A stretch of DNA of 38,325 nt from Acidimicrobiaceae bacterium. Lineage in GTDB: Bacteria; Actinomycetota; Acidimicrobiia; Acidimicrobiales; UBA8592. The notes beneath the pieces are model-generated. The model saw nothing but the letters and a program-made list of their open reading frames with translations. It was not told the DNA's origin and searched no databases. Shown in pieces: positions 25,402 through 33,130 of the stretch. Made by a program: the position numbers and the translations under genes. The stretch is from NCBI GenBank assembly GCA_002720485.1, contig PBIQ01000020.1, forward strand, positions 1 to 38,325. Reading direction: 5' to 3'. Position 1 is the first letter of the stretch, and every line of letters starts with the position of its first letter.

Positions 25402-25725
25402 CTACTCAACGGATAGTTCTCCCATCAAGGACCAGTCACTAGAGCCTTCGATGGTTGTATTAATTATTTTTGGCGTCTCTGCCAATGCTTGAGGCATTTC
25501 AGACATAGCTTTTTTGAAATGGTCGCTATTGACATGGGGAACGGCACCATCCTCTTGGAAGGCTTCTACGAGCACGAATGTCGATGGGTCGTCAGCGCTT
25601 TGAGACCACTCAAACCAAAGATTTCCGGGTTCCTCACGTGTGGCGTGCGTGAAGTCATGGACAAGGTCTAGCCACTTGTCGGTCCACTCTGGTTTGGTCT
25701 TGAATTTGACAACAATAAAAATCAT
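25402..25725 (-). CDS. ABM-domain (YgiN-like) monooxygenase
   Basis: The 107-residue protein is an antibiotic-biosynthesis-monooxygenase fold: MIFIVVKFKTKPEWTDKW, then FTHATREEPGNLWFEWSQS and DDPSTFVLVEAFQ. Such dimeric alpha-beta barrels include cofactor-free quinol oxidases and monooxygenases, and also proteins of unknown function. It precedes the double-cupin gene in the same transcript, which suggests that both act on one compound. The start at 25725 is the first Met, behind a purine-rich GAAAGGGG site. Confidence 0.87.
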   Translation of the reverse strand: MIFIVVKFKTKPEWTDKWLDLVHDFTHATREEPGNLWFEWSQSADDPSTFVLVEAFQEDGAVPHVNSDHFKKAMSEMPQALAETPKIINTTIEGSSDWSLMGELSVE

Positions 25726-25851
25726 TCTTCCCCCTTTCTACCAAGCATAAAATTCATTTATAGCATTAGCAAACTAAACGACTTTCAATGTGTTTGCATG
25801 AAGGGCGAAGTACAAATTAATCTCTAATACATTCCAGATTAAAGGAGTACT

Positions 25852-27048
25852 ATGGCTGGACCGCTTCAAGGTTATAAGGTGATCGACCTAACTCAAGTAG
25901 TTTCTGGCCCCTTGGCTACGATGCTGCTTGCCGACCAAGGCGCCGAAGTAATAAAGATAGAGCCCACAACAGGACTTGGTGACTTAACGCGGCTCCCTTC
26001 ATTTGACAAGGGAGGTATAGGAGCGTTTTATCTGAACAACAATAGACGAAAAAAATCTCTGTCCATAGACCTTTCTGGAGAGGACGGAAGGCAAATTGTG
26101 CTAGACCTTTGCGCAGATGCGGACGTATTCATTCAAAATTTCCGCCCAGGAGCTATTGAACGTTTAGGTCTTGGGTATGACAAGATCAAAGAAATCAACC
26201 CAAATATTGTCTATGTCTCCATTAGCGGTTTCGGACCTACTGGACCGTACTCCGATAGGCCTGTCTTGGATCCGGTAATCCAAGGTGTTTGTGGAGTTAT
26301 TAGCAGGCAGCTAAACCCTCAAGTCCCATTTCCAGATTTGATAAGAAATCTCTATGCCGATAAGTCAACTGCATTGACCGTAGCCCAAGCCACAACAGCG
26401 GCTCTTCTCGCAAAGGAACGTGGAAATGGCGGCCAATTAGTTGAGATACCAATGGTTGACGCGTGTATGTACTTCTTTTGGCCAGACGCAATGATGGACC
26501 TGACGTTGACAGACGAAGATGCAAACGGGGGCGTGCTTCTTTCAACCGTCTATAATTTAACCGAATGCAGTGATGGAAAGATAGTGTACTTTGCAGCTTC
26601 AGACGCCCAACGTGCCGGTGTCTGTCAAGCAGTTGGACACCCAGAGTGGGCTGAAGATGAGCGATTCTCATCCATGCAGGCATTAGCTGCCAATCCACAG
26701 AACTTCATACTCTTAGGAGAAATGCTTGCCGAAGCATTTCTGGAAATGACTTGTGAAGAAGTTATTGCAGCTTTAATTGAAGCTGACGTCCCAGCAGGAC
26801 CTGTTCTCTCTGGGGAAGAAGCTGTTGCAGACCCGCAGGTCATCCATAACGAAACACTCGTTGAGTGGCAGCATCCTGACGCAGGGACTGTTCGTCAGCC
26901 GCGACCTGCAGCTCGTTTCTCAGAAACTCCAACAGATCTAAACTTTTCTGGAGCTCATCGAGGCCAGCACAATGCAGAAATTCTCGGAAACCTCGGATAC
27001 TCATCCGAACAGATTGAAAGTCTCCAAGAATCCGGAGTGATTGGATAA
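25852..27048 (+). CDS. CaiB/BaiF family CoA-transferase (class III)
   Basis: The 398-residue protein moves CoA between carboxylic acids. Family blocks are GYKVIDLTQVVSGPLATMLL, the RPGAIERLGLGYD motif at 98-110 and SGFGPTGPYSDRP. The catalytic aspartate is D170 (NLYADKSTA), which forms the acyl anhydride intermediate. Length matches the family (about 400). A strong AAAGGAG precedes ATG 25852. It is followed by an acyl-CoA dehydrogenase gene, so an acid is probably activated to its CoA ester and then dehydrogenated. The start of a long plus-strand run that reaches the selenoprotein genes. Confidence 0.95.
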   Translation: MAGPLQGYKVIDLTQVVSGPLATMLLADQGAEVIKIEPTTGLGDLTRLPSFDKGGIGAFYLNNNRRKKSLSIDLSGEDGRQIVLDLCADADVFIQNFRPGAIERLGLGYDKIKEINPNIVYVSISGFGPTGPYSDRPVLDPVIQGVCGVISRQLNPQVPFPDLIRNLYADKSTALTVAQATTAALLAKERGNGGQLVEIPMVDACMYFFWPDAMMDLTLTDEDANGGVLLSTVYNLTECSDGKIVYFAASDAQRAGVCQAVGHPEWAEDERFSSMQALAANPQNFILLGEMLAEAFLEMTCEEVIAALIEADVPAGPVLSGEEAVADPQVIHNETLVEWQHPDAGTVRQPRPAARFSETPTDLNFSGAHRGQHNAEILGNLGYSSEQIESLQESGVIG

Positions 27049-27106
27049 GAATAGAATCAACACCTACTCGCTAGCATGGAACTTTACGATGAAAAGGACA
27101 TATTAA

Positions 27107-28330
27107 GTGGAGCCAACATATTCGACAGAAGCTGAAATATTCCGTCAGAAAGTTCAAGCATTTCTTGGCGAGCACCTCCCAGAGAACTGGAAAGGGATCG
27201 GCGCTCTATCTGCTGAAAAAGCTTATTCCTTTACAAACAATGAATGGAGACCTCTGCTGGCAGAACATCGGTTTTTGGCACCTTCATGGCCTGAAGAATA
27301 TGGGGGTGGTGGACTAACAGAACTCGAGCAAGTCATTCTTGCTGAAGAGTTCATGCGGGCGGGTGTTCCAGCTGGCGGCACAAATGACGCATTCAGTATT
27401 CAAATGGTTGGGAACACAATCCTTCACTGGGGAACAGAAGAGCAGAGAGCGCATTTTCTTCCAAAAATAATTTCCGGAGAATATGTCTGGTGTCAAGGGT
27501 ACTCTGAGCCCGATGCGGGTTCAGACTTAGGTGGTCTAGGTTGCAGTGCAGAACTCGACGGCGACGAATGGGTTATTAACGGCCAAAAAATATGGACCTC
27601 TGCCGGACAGTTTGCAAACTGGATATTCGTACTTTGCCGGACAGACAAAGAGGCCCCTAAGCATAAAGGAATTAGTTTTCTGCTTTGCGAAGTAGATCAG
27701 CCTGGAATCGAAATGCGACCTATAAAAATGCTTTCAGGCGAATCGGATTTCAACGAGACATTTTTCACTGACGCCAGAACTGCAAAGGAAAACGTCGTAG
27801 GCGAGATAAATGGGGGATGGGCTGTAGCTATGACTCTTCTAGGGTACGAGCGAGGAGAAAGTGCAGCGACGATGCCGATTATGTTCCGGTACGAAGTCGA
27901 CAAATTGCTCGAACTCGCAAAGGAAAAAGGACTATCTAATGATCCGGTGATCCGCCAACGCCTAGCGCAGATCTATATCGAAGTAGAATTAATGCGCCTG
28001 CTCGGAATGAGAACGTTGACCGGATTTTTGAAAGGCAGACAGCCCGGACCGCAGGAAAGCGCATTCAAACTCTATTGGTCTGAATATCATAAGAGAGTAA
28101 CCGAGCTATCACTTGACATACTTGGATGCGAAGCTTTGTCACTCGTAGGCAGCCCTCCGAGCACCTCCTTTCATGCTGATAACCCAGGCGCAGAGAACTC
28201 AAGTTCTTCTTGGGTTGGAGCCTTCTACAATGCACGAGCGGGAACCATATATGCAGGGACATCCCAAATTCAACGAAATATACTCGGGGAAATGGTCCTA
28301 GGTCTTCCTAAAGAACCTCGGCCTAGTTGA
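27107..28330 (+). CDS. Acyl-CoA dehydrogenase family protein
   Basis: The 407-residue acyl-CoA dehydrogenase has WCQGYSEPDAGSDLGG, VINGQKIWTSAGQF and a C-terminal IYAGTSQIQRNILGEMV. As in the protein at 1963-3075, the Glu before GTS of the medium-chain enzyme is absent (Ala here), while a Glu occurs in LGYERGES, the alternative base position of some dehydrogenases. Start is GTG at 27107 with AAAAGGA 8 nt before it; the nearest in-frame ATG at 27089 runs directly into a stop. The AhpD-like selenoprotein gene begins 9 bp downstream, probably in the same transcript. Acyl-CoA substrate unknown. Confidence 0.93.
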   Translation: MEPTYSTEAEIFRQKVQAFLGEHLPENWKGIGALSAEKAYSFTNNEWRPLLAEHRFLAPSWPEEYGGGGLTELEQVILAEEFMRAGVPAGGTNDAFSIQMVGNTILHWGTEEQRAHFLPKIISGEYVWCQGYSEPDAGSDLGGLGCSAELDGDEWVINGQKIWTSAGQFANWIFVLCRTDKEAPKHKGISFLLCEVDQPGIEMRPIKMLSGESDFNETFFTDARTAKENVVGEINGGWAVAMTLLGYERGESAATMPIMFRYEVDKLLELAKEKGLSNDPVIRQRLAQIYIEVELMRLLGMRTLTGFLKGRQPGPQESAFKLYWSEYHKRVTELSLDILGCEALSLVGSPPSTSFHADNPGAENSSSSWVGAFYNARAGTIYAGTSQIQRNILGEMVLGLPKEPRPS

Positions 28331-28339
28331 GAGTGGCTC

Positions 28340-29407
28340 ATGGAGTTTAGTGCCTTATCTGACTATGTAAATCAAGATATCGTCGACTCTTTTCGCATAG
28401 TTTGGGATCATCTTGGCCGCCCAGGAGCATGGTGGACAGGGCCACAACGCATAGCAATTGCTGAGCACGTACGTAAATCCGCACCCCGGCCACTCTGGGA
28501 CAGGCCGCCACCGTTAGAAACGCTATCTCATGAAGCCAATGGCGAATTAACAATATTCGAAGCCGCTGTCGTTGAACGAGTAGCCGTTAGTCCCTCTTCT
28601 ATAAGCATAGAAACATACGAACACATAATTCAGAGAATGGGAGAAAATAAATATGCAGAGTTAGCGGCTGTCATTTCTCAAATTGTCCCAATTGACCACC
28701 TTCATGATGCTCTAGGTTTAGAAAGAGAAGAATTACCAGTTCCTCTAGAAGGCGCCATAACTACTGAACGCCCAAGTGGATTAGTGACTGGGATCGGATT
28801 CTTGCCTACTCTTCCGACTGAAGGACTTCCGCATGTGGCCGTAGCTCTTAGTTTGTCTTTAGCTGATAATGCACGCCGGATGCTTCTGGTACGTGCCATG
28901 TACTCTGGTGATTCATTCAACGACATGGTCTGGACACATAGAAGCCTAAGTCGTCCCCAGGTCGAGCTTGTCGCAGCACGAACTTCAGCCTTAAATGAGT
29001 GCTTTTATTGAACAAGCGCACATAGCATGTTGCTTAGTTTAAGCAGCTCAGCAGTAGAAGTTGACATTGATCTAAATTCTGTCCAAGGAACCGTCTCTTC
29101 CTCAGACGGGATTCCATCTGCTCAAGAACTGTTGAACTTCACTGACTCCGTACATCGCTTGGACAGCACGCTACCTTCTACTAGGGCAGATCTTGTCGAG
29201 GCCGTTGGGGAGGAAGGCATGATTGATGCTGCTGTCATTTCCTCAGTGTTCAGGAGTTTAAATATCACAGCCGATAGTTCCGGGATACGAATAGATGACG
29301 ACTGGGAATCTGCTGCTGCAGGATTTGCCATGCAAACCGGAGCCCAAACGTATAGAACGCTGGAGAACTCGCCTAAAGTAAAATCGATCATAAATGGAGG
29401 GGCATAA
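28340..29407 (+). CDS. AhpD-like selenoprotein with C-x2-Sec active site
   Basis: Read through the in-frame UGA at 29009-29011, the frame encodes 355 residues. The UGA is codon 224 in N-E220-C221-F-Y-U224-T-S-A-H228, exactly the AhpD active-site pattern E-C-x2-C-x3-H, with selenocysteine in place of the second, peroxidatic cysteine. Upstream residues 170-223 (ending LVAARTSALNECFY) and downstream residues 225-355 read as one continuous protein. AhpD-like proteins are carboxymuconolactone-decarboxylase-fold thiol peroxidases or disulfide reductases. A SECIS-like hairpin follows (29029-29047). Without read-through the product would lose its active site, so a simple stop is unlikely. It sits between an acyl-CoA dehydrogenase and a P450 that begins directly at the stop (TAAATG). 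Selenium use still needs protein evidence. Confidence 0.88.
29029..29047 (+). promoter_or_regulatory. SECIS-like hairpin for the AhpD-like gene
   Basis: The stem GTTGCTTA (29029-29036) pairs with TAAGCAGC (29040-29047), eight pairs including one G-U, and leaves a GTT loop at 29037-29039. The loop begins 25 nt after the UGA, within the 16-37 nt distance described for bacterial SECIS elements, and has the expected G at the start of a small apical loop. It lies inside the coding region, as bacterial elements do, and would bind SelB. Confidence 0.78.
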
Positions 29408-30667
29408 ATGGACTCACAACAGGAACTTCCCCTTTCCGAAGTAGACTTTTTCGATTCAGAAATTTCAGAGTGTCCTTACAGCGCATATAAAGTACTTCGA
29501 GAAGAGGCACCAGTTTGGAAAGACCCAATCTCTGGTATTTTCGTTATTACTAGATATGACGACATTAAAGAAGTCCTCGTAGATACAGAACGCTTCAGGA
29601 ATGAACGGAAGTTTCGTGCTAGAACAAACACGCGATCTGAAGTCATTCATAAGCTCTATGAGGAGAAAGGTTGGGTGCCAGCACCAACACTTGCTGGACG
29701 AGATGACCCAGAACACAAAGAGATGAAAGCCCTATTTGCGCACGCTTTCCGACCTCAAAAAATCAAACAATTAGATCCTTTCGTAGAAAACCTTGCAAGA
29801 CGACTTTTTGATGAATTCCTTCCCAAAGGAGAATGTGACTGGGTCAAAGAATTTGCGATCCCACTTCCACTGATCGTTATCGGACATCAAATGGGCGTCC
29901 CAGAAAAAGATATCTGGCAGATCAAAGCGTGGACAGATGCATGGGTTCAACGATTGGGGATGATGCAGACAGACGAGGAAGCAATCTGGTCAACAGAGAT
30001 GGAAATCGAAGCACAACACTATTTTCAACCTATTTTTGAACGGCTTCGGGAGCACCCTGATGATACGCTCCTCAGTGATCTCGTGAATACAGAAATCCCA
30101 GAATGGGGAAGAACCCTAACTGACGAAGAACTACATGCTGAAATGATGGCAGATACATTCGTCGGTGGTTCAGAAACAAGCACCAACGCCATTGCTGCAG
30201 GAGTTATGCTCCTAATAAACCAGCAAGACCAATGGGATATCCTTAAATCAGAGCCAGATAAATACCTTCCTGTTCTCGTTGAAGAAGTTCTCCGACTTGA
30301 AGGTCCGGTACAGGGCTTGTTTCGTGAAGCCGCGTGCGACGTCACGCTTCATGGCGTAGAAATTCCTAAAGGGTCAACCATTAACATTCGCTATGCCTCT
30401 GCGAACTTAGATGAAACCATCTTTGAGGAACCACGAAAATTAGATCTCCAAAGGTCAAACGCAAGGCAGCATTTAGCTTTCGGATTCGGAACCCACTACT
30501 GCATGGGAGCTCCATTAGCCCGCCGAGAACTTTTTTTCAGCTTCAAAACTCTTGTCAACCGAATTGACCAAATGTGGTTTATAGACGGAAAGAATGATTT
30601 TCGCCATCACCCAAATTTCTGCCTTAGAGCACTTCGAGAACTCCACATTGGGTTCTCAACAAAATGA
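29408..30667 (+). CDS. Cytochrome P450
   Basis: The 419-residue P450 has the I-helix motif GGSETS, ExxR in EEVLRLEGPVQG, and the haem loop FGFGTHYCMGAPLARRE with thiolate Cys365. All key elements for an active monooxygenase are present. It begins immediately after the stop of the AhpD-like selenoprotein gene, so the two are probably co-translated, and its TGA stop overlaps the coaE start (ATGA). A peroxide-handling partner beside a P450 is reasonable because uncoupled P450 turnover makes H2O2; that link is inference. Confidence 0.95.
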   Translation: MDSQQELPLSEVDFFDSEISECPYSAYKVLREEAPVWKDPISGIFVITRYDDIKEVLVDTERFRNERKFRARTNTRSEVIHKLYEEKGWVPAPTLAGRDDPEHKEMKALFAHAFRPQKIKQLDPFVENLARRLFDEFLPKGECDWVKEFAIPLPLIVIGHQMGVPEKDIWQIKAWTDAWVQRLGMMQTDEEAIWSTEMEIEAQHYFQPIFERLREHPDDTLLSDLVNTEIPEWGRTLTDEELHAEMMADTFVGGSETSTNAIAAGVMLLINQQDQWDILKSEPDKYLPVLVEEVLRLEGPVQGLFREAACDVTLHGVEIPKGSTINIRYASANLDETIFEEPRKLDLQRSNARQHLAFGFGTHYCMGAPLARRELFFSFKTLVNRIDQMWFIDGKNDFRHHPNFCLRALRELHIGFSTK

Positions 30668-31314
30668 AGTCGCTGGTTATTGGATTAACTGGCGGGATAG
30701 GAACGGGAAAGTCCACAGCGGCGAGTATTCTGAAACAACATGGTGCTGATGTCATTGACGTAGATCAGATAGGCCGAAATGTACTCTACGAAGACAATGT
30801 TTCCAGGACAAAGGTCATAGACCACTTCGGACCATCTATCATCGATGCCGATGGGGGAATAAACCGAAGCGCCCTTGCCAAGATAGTCTTTTCAAGTGAA
30901 GAACATCTTGCTGCTCTCGAAGCGATAAGTCATCCAGCTATCAATCAGGCCCTAGAAATAAGGATTGGGGAACAAAGAGCACCAGTCATCATCTTGGACA
31001 TGGCGATACTAGTTGAAAAAAAATTGGCTTATGTAGGGAACTCACCGATGTACCACAAAGTCGTAGTTATTGAATCGGAGCTTCGGCTAAGACTAGAGCG
31101 GCTCAGCGGGCGGGGGTTATCAAAAAAAGAGGCCGAAGAACGCATTGCCGCCCAAGCCACTGACAATGAACGAAAGAACGTAGCTGATTATCTCATAGCC
31201 AATAACGGGACAATAGAAGACTTATCTAAAGAGGTCGACAAACTGTGGGGGATTGTCGAGATTTGGCACAGTAATCATTCGAGTGATTGTATGGATAGAG
31301 AGTCTGAATACTAG
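30664..31314 (+). CDS. coaE: Dephospho-CoA kinase
   Basis: The 216-residue kinase performs the last step of coenzyme A synthesis, phosphorylating the 3'-OH of dephospho-CoA with ATP. The P-loop is G10-G-I-G-T-G-K-S-T18, followed by the family's DVIDVDQIGRNVLYE (substrate Asp) and the lid region LSGRGLSKKEAEERIAAQA. It overlaps the P450 stop by 4 bp. The location within a catabolic run that uses CoA esters is noteworthy but may be accidental. The ArsC-like gene follows 42 bp later. Confidence 0.96.
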   Translation: MKSLVIGLTGGIGTGKSTAASILKQHGADVIDVDQIGRNVLYEDNVSRTKVIDHFGPSIIDADGGINRSALAKIVFSSEEHLAALEAISHPAINQALEIRIGEQRAPVIILDMAILVEKKLAYVGNSPMYHKVVVIESELRLRLERLSGRGLSKKEAEERIAAQATDNERKNVADYLIANNGTIEDLSKEVDKLWGIVEIWHSNHSSDCMDRESEY

Positions 31315-31356
31315 TAGTACAGTAAATTTGATCGACAATATTTAAGGAAGTCAATT

Positions 31357-31713
31357 ATGGCAAAGGTAACTATCTACCACAACCCCCATTGAGGGTCTTC
31401 ACGTAATGCCTTAGCGGTCGCTGAGGAAATGGGAATAGAGCACGATGTTGTGCTATACATCAAAGAGCCACCTGACGAAAAAACACTTCGTTCTATTGCC
31501 GGTGGCCTGGAGGACCCGGTTGAGGATCTCGTCCGCAAAGACTCAATGTTCAAAAAACTTGAGTTAAACCCAGATGACTACGTCAATAACCTTGAAAATG
31601 TCGTTCAAATACTGGTCAAGCACAAACAACTTCTTCAAAGGCCGGTAGTCGTAAAAGGAAAGAAAGCGATTATCGGACGTCCTAAAGATCGAATAGCCAC
31701 CTTCCTGTCCTAA
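31357..31713 (+). CDS. arsC: ArsC-like selenoprotein (arsenate reductase family)
   Basis: The 118-residue frame starts at ATG 31357, 6 nt after AAGGAAG, and contains an in-frame UGA at codon 12 (31390-31392): Y-H-N-P-H-U12-G-S-S-R-N-A-L. In plasmid R773 ArsC the same place is the nucleophilic Cys12 in HNPxCxxSR. The anion-binding arginines are also kept: R60, R95 and R108 match R60, R94 and R107 of R773. The residues that follow the UGA are clearly ArsC (RPVVVKGKKAIIGRPKD). A SECIS-like hairpin lies at 31409-31426. The enzyme would reduce arsenate, or another oxidised substrate, using a selenol nucleophile and a glutaredoxin-type thiol. No ars efflux gene is seen nearby. The next gene, cysQ, starts 17 bp after the stop. 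Confidence 0.9.
31409..31426 (+). promoter_or_regulatory. SECIS-like hairpin for the ArsC-like gene
   Basis: A 7-bp stem, CCTTAGC (31409-31415) with GCTGAGG (31420-31426), fully paired with one G-U, closes the loop GGTC at 31416-31419. The loop starts 23 nt after the UGA. The loop recalls that of the E. coli fdhF SECIS (a GGUC core). Position, stem length and the leading G match the bacterial SECIS model. Confidence 0.85.
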
Positions 31714-31730
31714 CATTATTATGTGACCCG

Positions 31731-32468
31731 ATGAACGATCATGAATTGGCAGGATATTTAGCTCAGTGCGCCGGAGATGAGCTTCTAAAACTTCGAACTG
31801 AGGAAAATCCTCGGAGCAGTAATCCATGGTATTTGCGCGAACAAGGTGATCTTATTTCGCACAAGCTACTAAGCGATCAACTCCAGAAGCACAGGCCACA
31901 CGACCATGTTCTCTCAGAGGAAGGTGTTGATAATATCTCCCGAGTAGAAGCCGATCGAGTATGGATCATTGACCCTTTGGACGGATCTCAGGATTACCCC
32001 TATCCGGAGAGCGCCGAATGGGCAGTCCATATTGGATTAATTGAGTCAGGGAAGATCAAAGCCGGCGCAGTAGCCTGCCCTTCGCTTGGCCGATACCACG
32101 TAACTGGATCCAACACAGACATCGCTCCACGGAAAAATGTAGAGCCCCTCATCGTATCCAACCGCTGGAACACGTATCAGGCTTCTTCTATCGCACAAAT
32201 CATTGGAGCCGATTTAACATGTTGTGGATCTGCAGGAGTCAAAACATCGCTAGTGGTAAGCGGTGATGCAGATGTGTATATTCATGGAAGCGGACTATAC
32301 GAATGGGATGCATGTGCTCCCGTAGCGGTGGCGAGAGATGTGGGCTTGGTGGCGTTCCAATTAGATGGAAGTGAATTGCAATTCAATAAGAAAAGGCCGG
32401 TAATCCGAGGTTTGGTTATCTCGCGACCAGAGTTCGCTGAACCTATTCGAGAAGCGCTCATACTCTGA
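31731..32468 (+). CDS. cysQ: 3'(2'),5'-bisphosphate nucleotidase (CysQ), inositol monophosphatase family
   Basis: The 245-residue protein has the metal-binding blocks of the inositol monophosphatase family: LSEEG at 62-66, W78-I-I-D81-P-L-D84-G, and a late YEWDACAPVAVA. CysQ-like enzymes remove the 3'-phosphate of PAP and PAPS, balancing sulfate assimilation. It starts 17 bp after the ArsC-like gene and is likely in its transcript. A link with sulfur/selenium metabolism is attractive, since PAPS reduction feeds sulfide supply, but remains inference. The stop is a UGA, which shows UGA is used as a normal stop here. Confidence 0.92.
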   Translation: MNDHELAGYLAQCAGDELLKLRTEENPRSSNPWYLREQGDLISHKLLSDQLQKHRPHDHVLSEEGVDNISRVEADRVWIIDPLDGSQDYPYPESAEWAVHIGLIESGKIKAGAVACPSLGRYHVTGSNTDIAPRKNVEPLIVSNRWNTYQASSIAQIIGADLTCCGSAGVKTSLVVSGDADVYIHGSGLYEWDACAPVAVARDVGLVAFQLDGSELQFNKKRPVIRGLVISRPEFAEPIREALIL

Positions 32469-32537
32469 TCAGCTTGCAAGTAACAGAAATTTTCTTATTA
32501 AACACGATTAAGACTCTCCATGGCCTAGAGTAATTGG

Positions 32538-32558
32538 ACGGCCATCCGGCCGTGTTTT
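32538..32558 (+). terminator. GC-rich hairpin followed by T-run before csp
   Basis: ACGGCC (32538-32543) and GGCCGT (32548-32553) form a perfect 6-bp stem with loop ATCC, followed by GTTTT (32554-32558). It could terminate the upstream cysQ transcript or act as an attenuator in the leader of the cold-shock gene, 19 nt upstream of its ATG. Confidence 0.55.
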
Positions 32559-32576
32559 AGATAAGGAAGTTTCATC

Positions 32577-32777
32577 ATGGCAAGGGGAACGGTCAAGTTC
32601 TTTAATACACAAAAAGGCTATGGATTCATAGCTCAAGAAGAAGGGGACGATGTTTTTGTTCACTACTCGAATATTTCGGGGGACGGATTTAAAAACCTCG
32701 AAGAAGGTCAGGAAGTTGAATTCGAAATAGGTGAAGGCCGTAAAGGTGATGAAGCGTTGGATGTTCGGGTTGTGTAG
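32577..32777 (+). CDS. cspA: Cold-shock domain protein (CspA family)
   Basis: The 66-residue protein is a single cold-shock domain: [15 protein letters not shown] (RNP1-like) and [10 protein letters not shown] (RNP2-like) in the right order and distance. It binds single-stranded RNA or DNA and acts as an RNA chaperone. The strong site AAGGAAG precedes the ATG. A hairpin with a T-run lies in its leader. The SHOCT-like gene starts 2 bp after the stop. Confidence 0.96.
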   Translation: MARGTVKFFNTQKGYGFIAQEEGDDVFVHYSNISGDGFKNLEEGQEVEFEIGEGRKGDEALDVRVV

Positions 32778-32779
32778 CT

Positions 32780-33043
32780 ATGGCTAGCAAAGGACGAGAA
32801 AGCTGGGATAAGCGTCAAAGAGAACGCACAAAGAAAGATCGCCAGGCAGCGAAACGAGCTGAGCGTGCTGAACGAAGAAATTCAGAAAATGAAATAGGCG
32901 ACGAGGGTCCTAGTGAAGCTGAACTTTATGAGCGTTTCGCTCAACTAAGCGCATCGCATGCCAATGGTGAAATCGACGACGAGACGTTTGAGATTAAGAA
33001 AGAAGAGATATTCGAACTTTTGGGTGTACAGCTCCATTCGTAA
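32780..33043 (+). CDS. Small basic protein with SHOCT-like C-terminus
   Basis: The 87-residue protein has a highly charged N-terminus (KGRESWDKRQRERTKKDRQ, then AAKRAERAERR) and a C-terminal SHOCT-like helix pair: LYERFAQLSASHANGEIDDE followed by TFEIKKEEIFELL. SHOCT domains are short interaction modules without a known catalytic role. It begins 2 bp after the cold-shock gene, so it is co-translated and may serve in RNA handling; this is inference. No DUF name is assigned with certainty. Confidence 0.8.
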   Translation: MASKGRESWDKRQRERTKKDRQAAKRAERAERRNSENEIGDEGPSEAELYERFAQLSASHANGEIDDETFEIKKEEIFELLGVQLHS

Positions 33044-33094
33044 TCTTTTACTTGTCGATCACCTCAACTGACGACAGGAACCGCTCGCTAGCCT

Positions 33095-33124
33095 CTGACT
33101 TGTAGCTCATTCATCCAGTAAAGT
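33095..33124 (+). promoter_or_regulatory. Putative promoter, leaderless start of LLM gene
   Basis: CTGACT (33095-33100) and TAAAGT (33119-33124) resemble -35 and -10 hexamers with an 18-bp spacer. The -10 ends 6 nt before the ATG at 33131 and no Shine-Dalgarno sequence lies between them, so transcription probably starts at or next to the start codon. Confidence 0.45.
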
Positions 33125-33130
33125 AAATGT

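Noticed and set aside
29027-29407. A separate gene starting at 29027.
   Set aside because: It is in frame with the upstream AhpD-like gene, separated only by the UGA and five codons, and is the C-terminal part of the same protein.
31429-31713. A separate 94-codon gene starting at 31429.
   Set aside because: This start misses the ArsC active-site loop and its upstream ribosome binding site; the full frame from 31357 with Sec is better.
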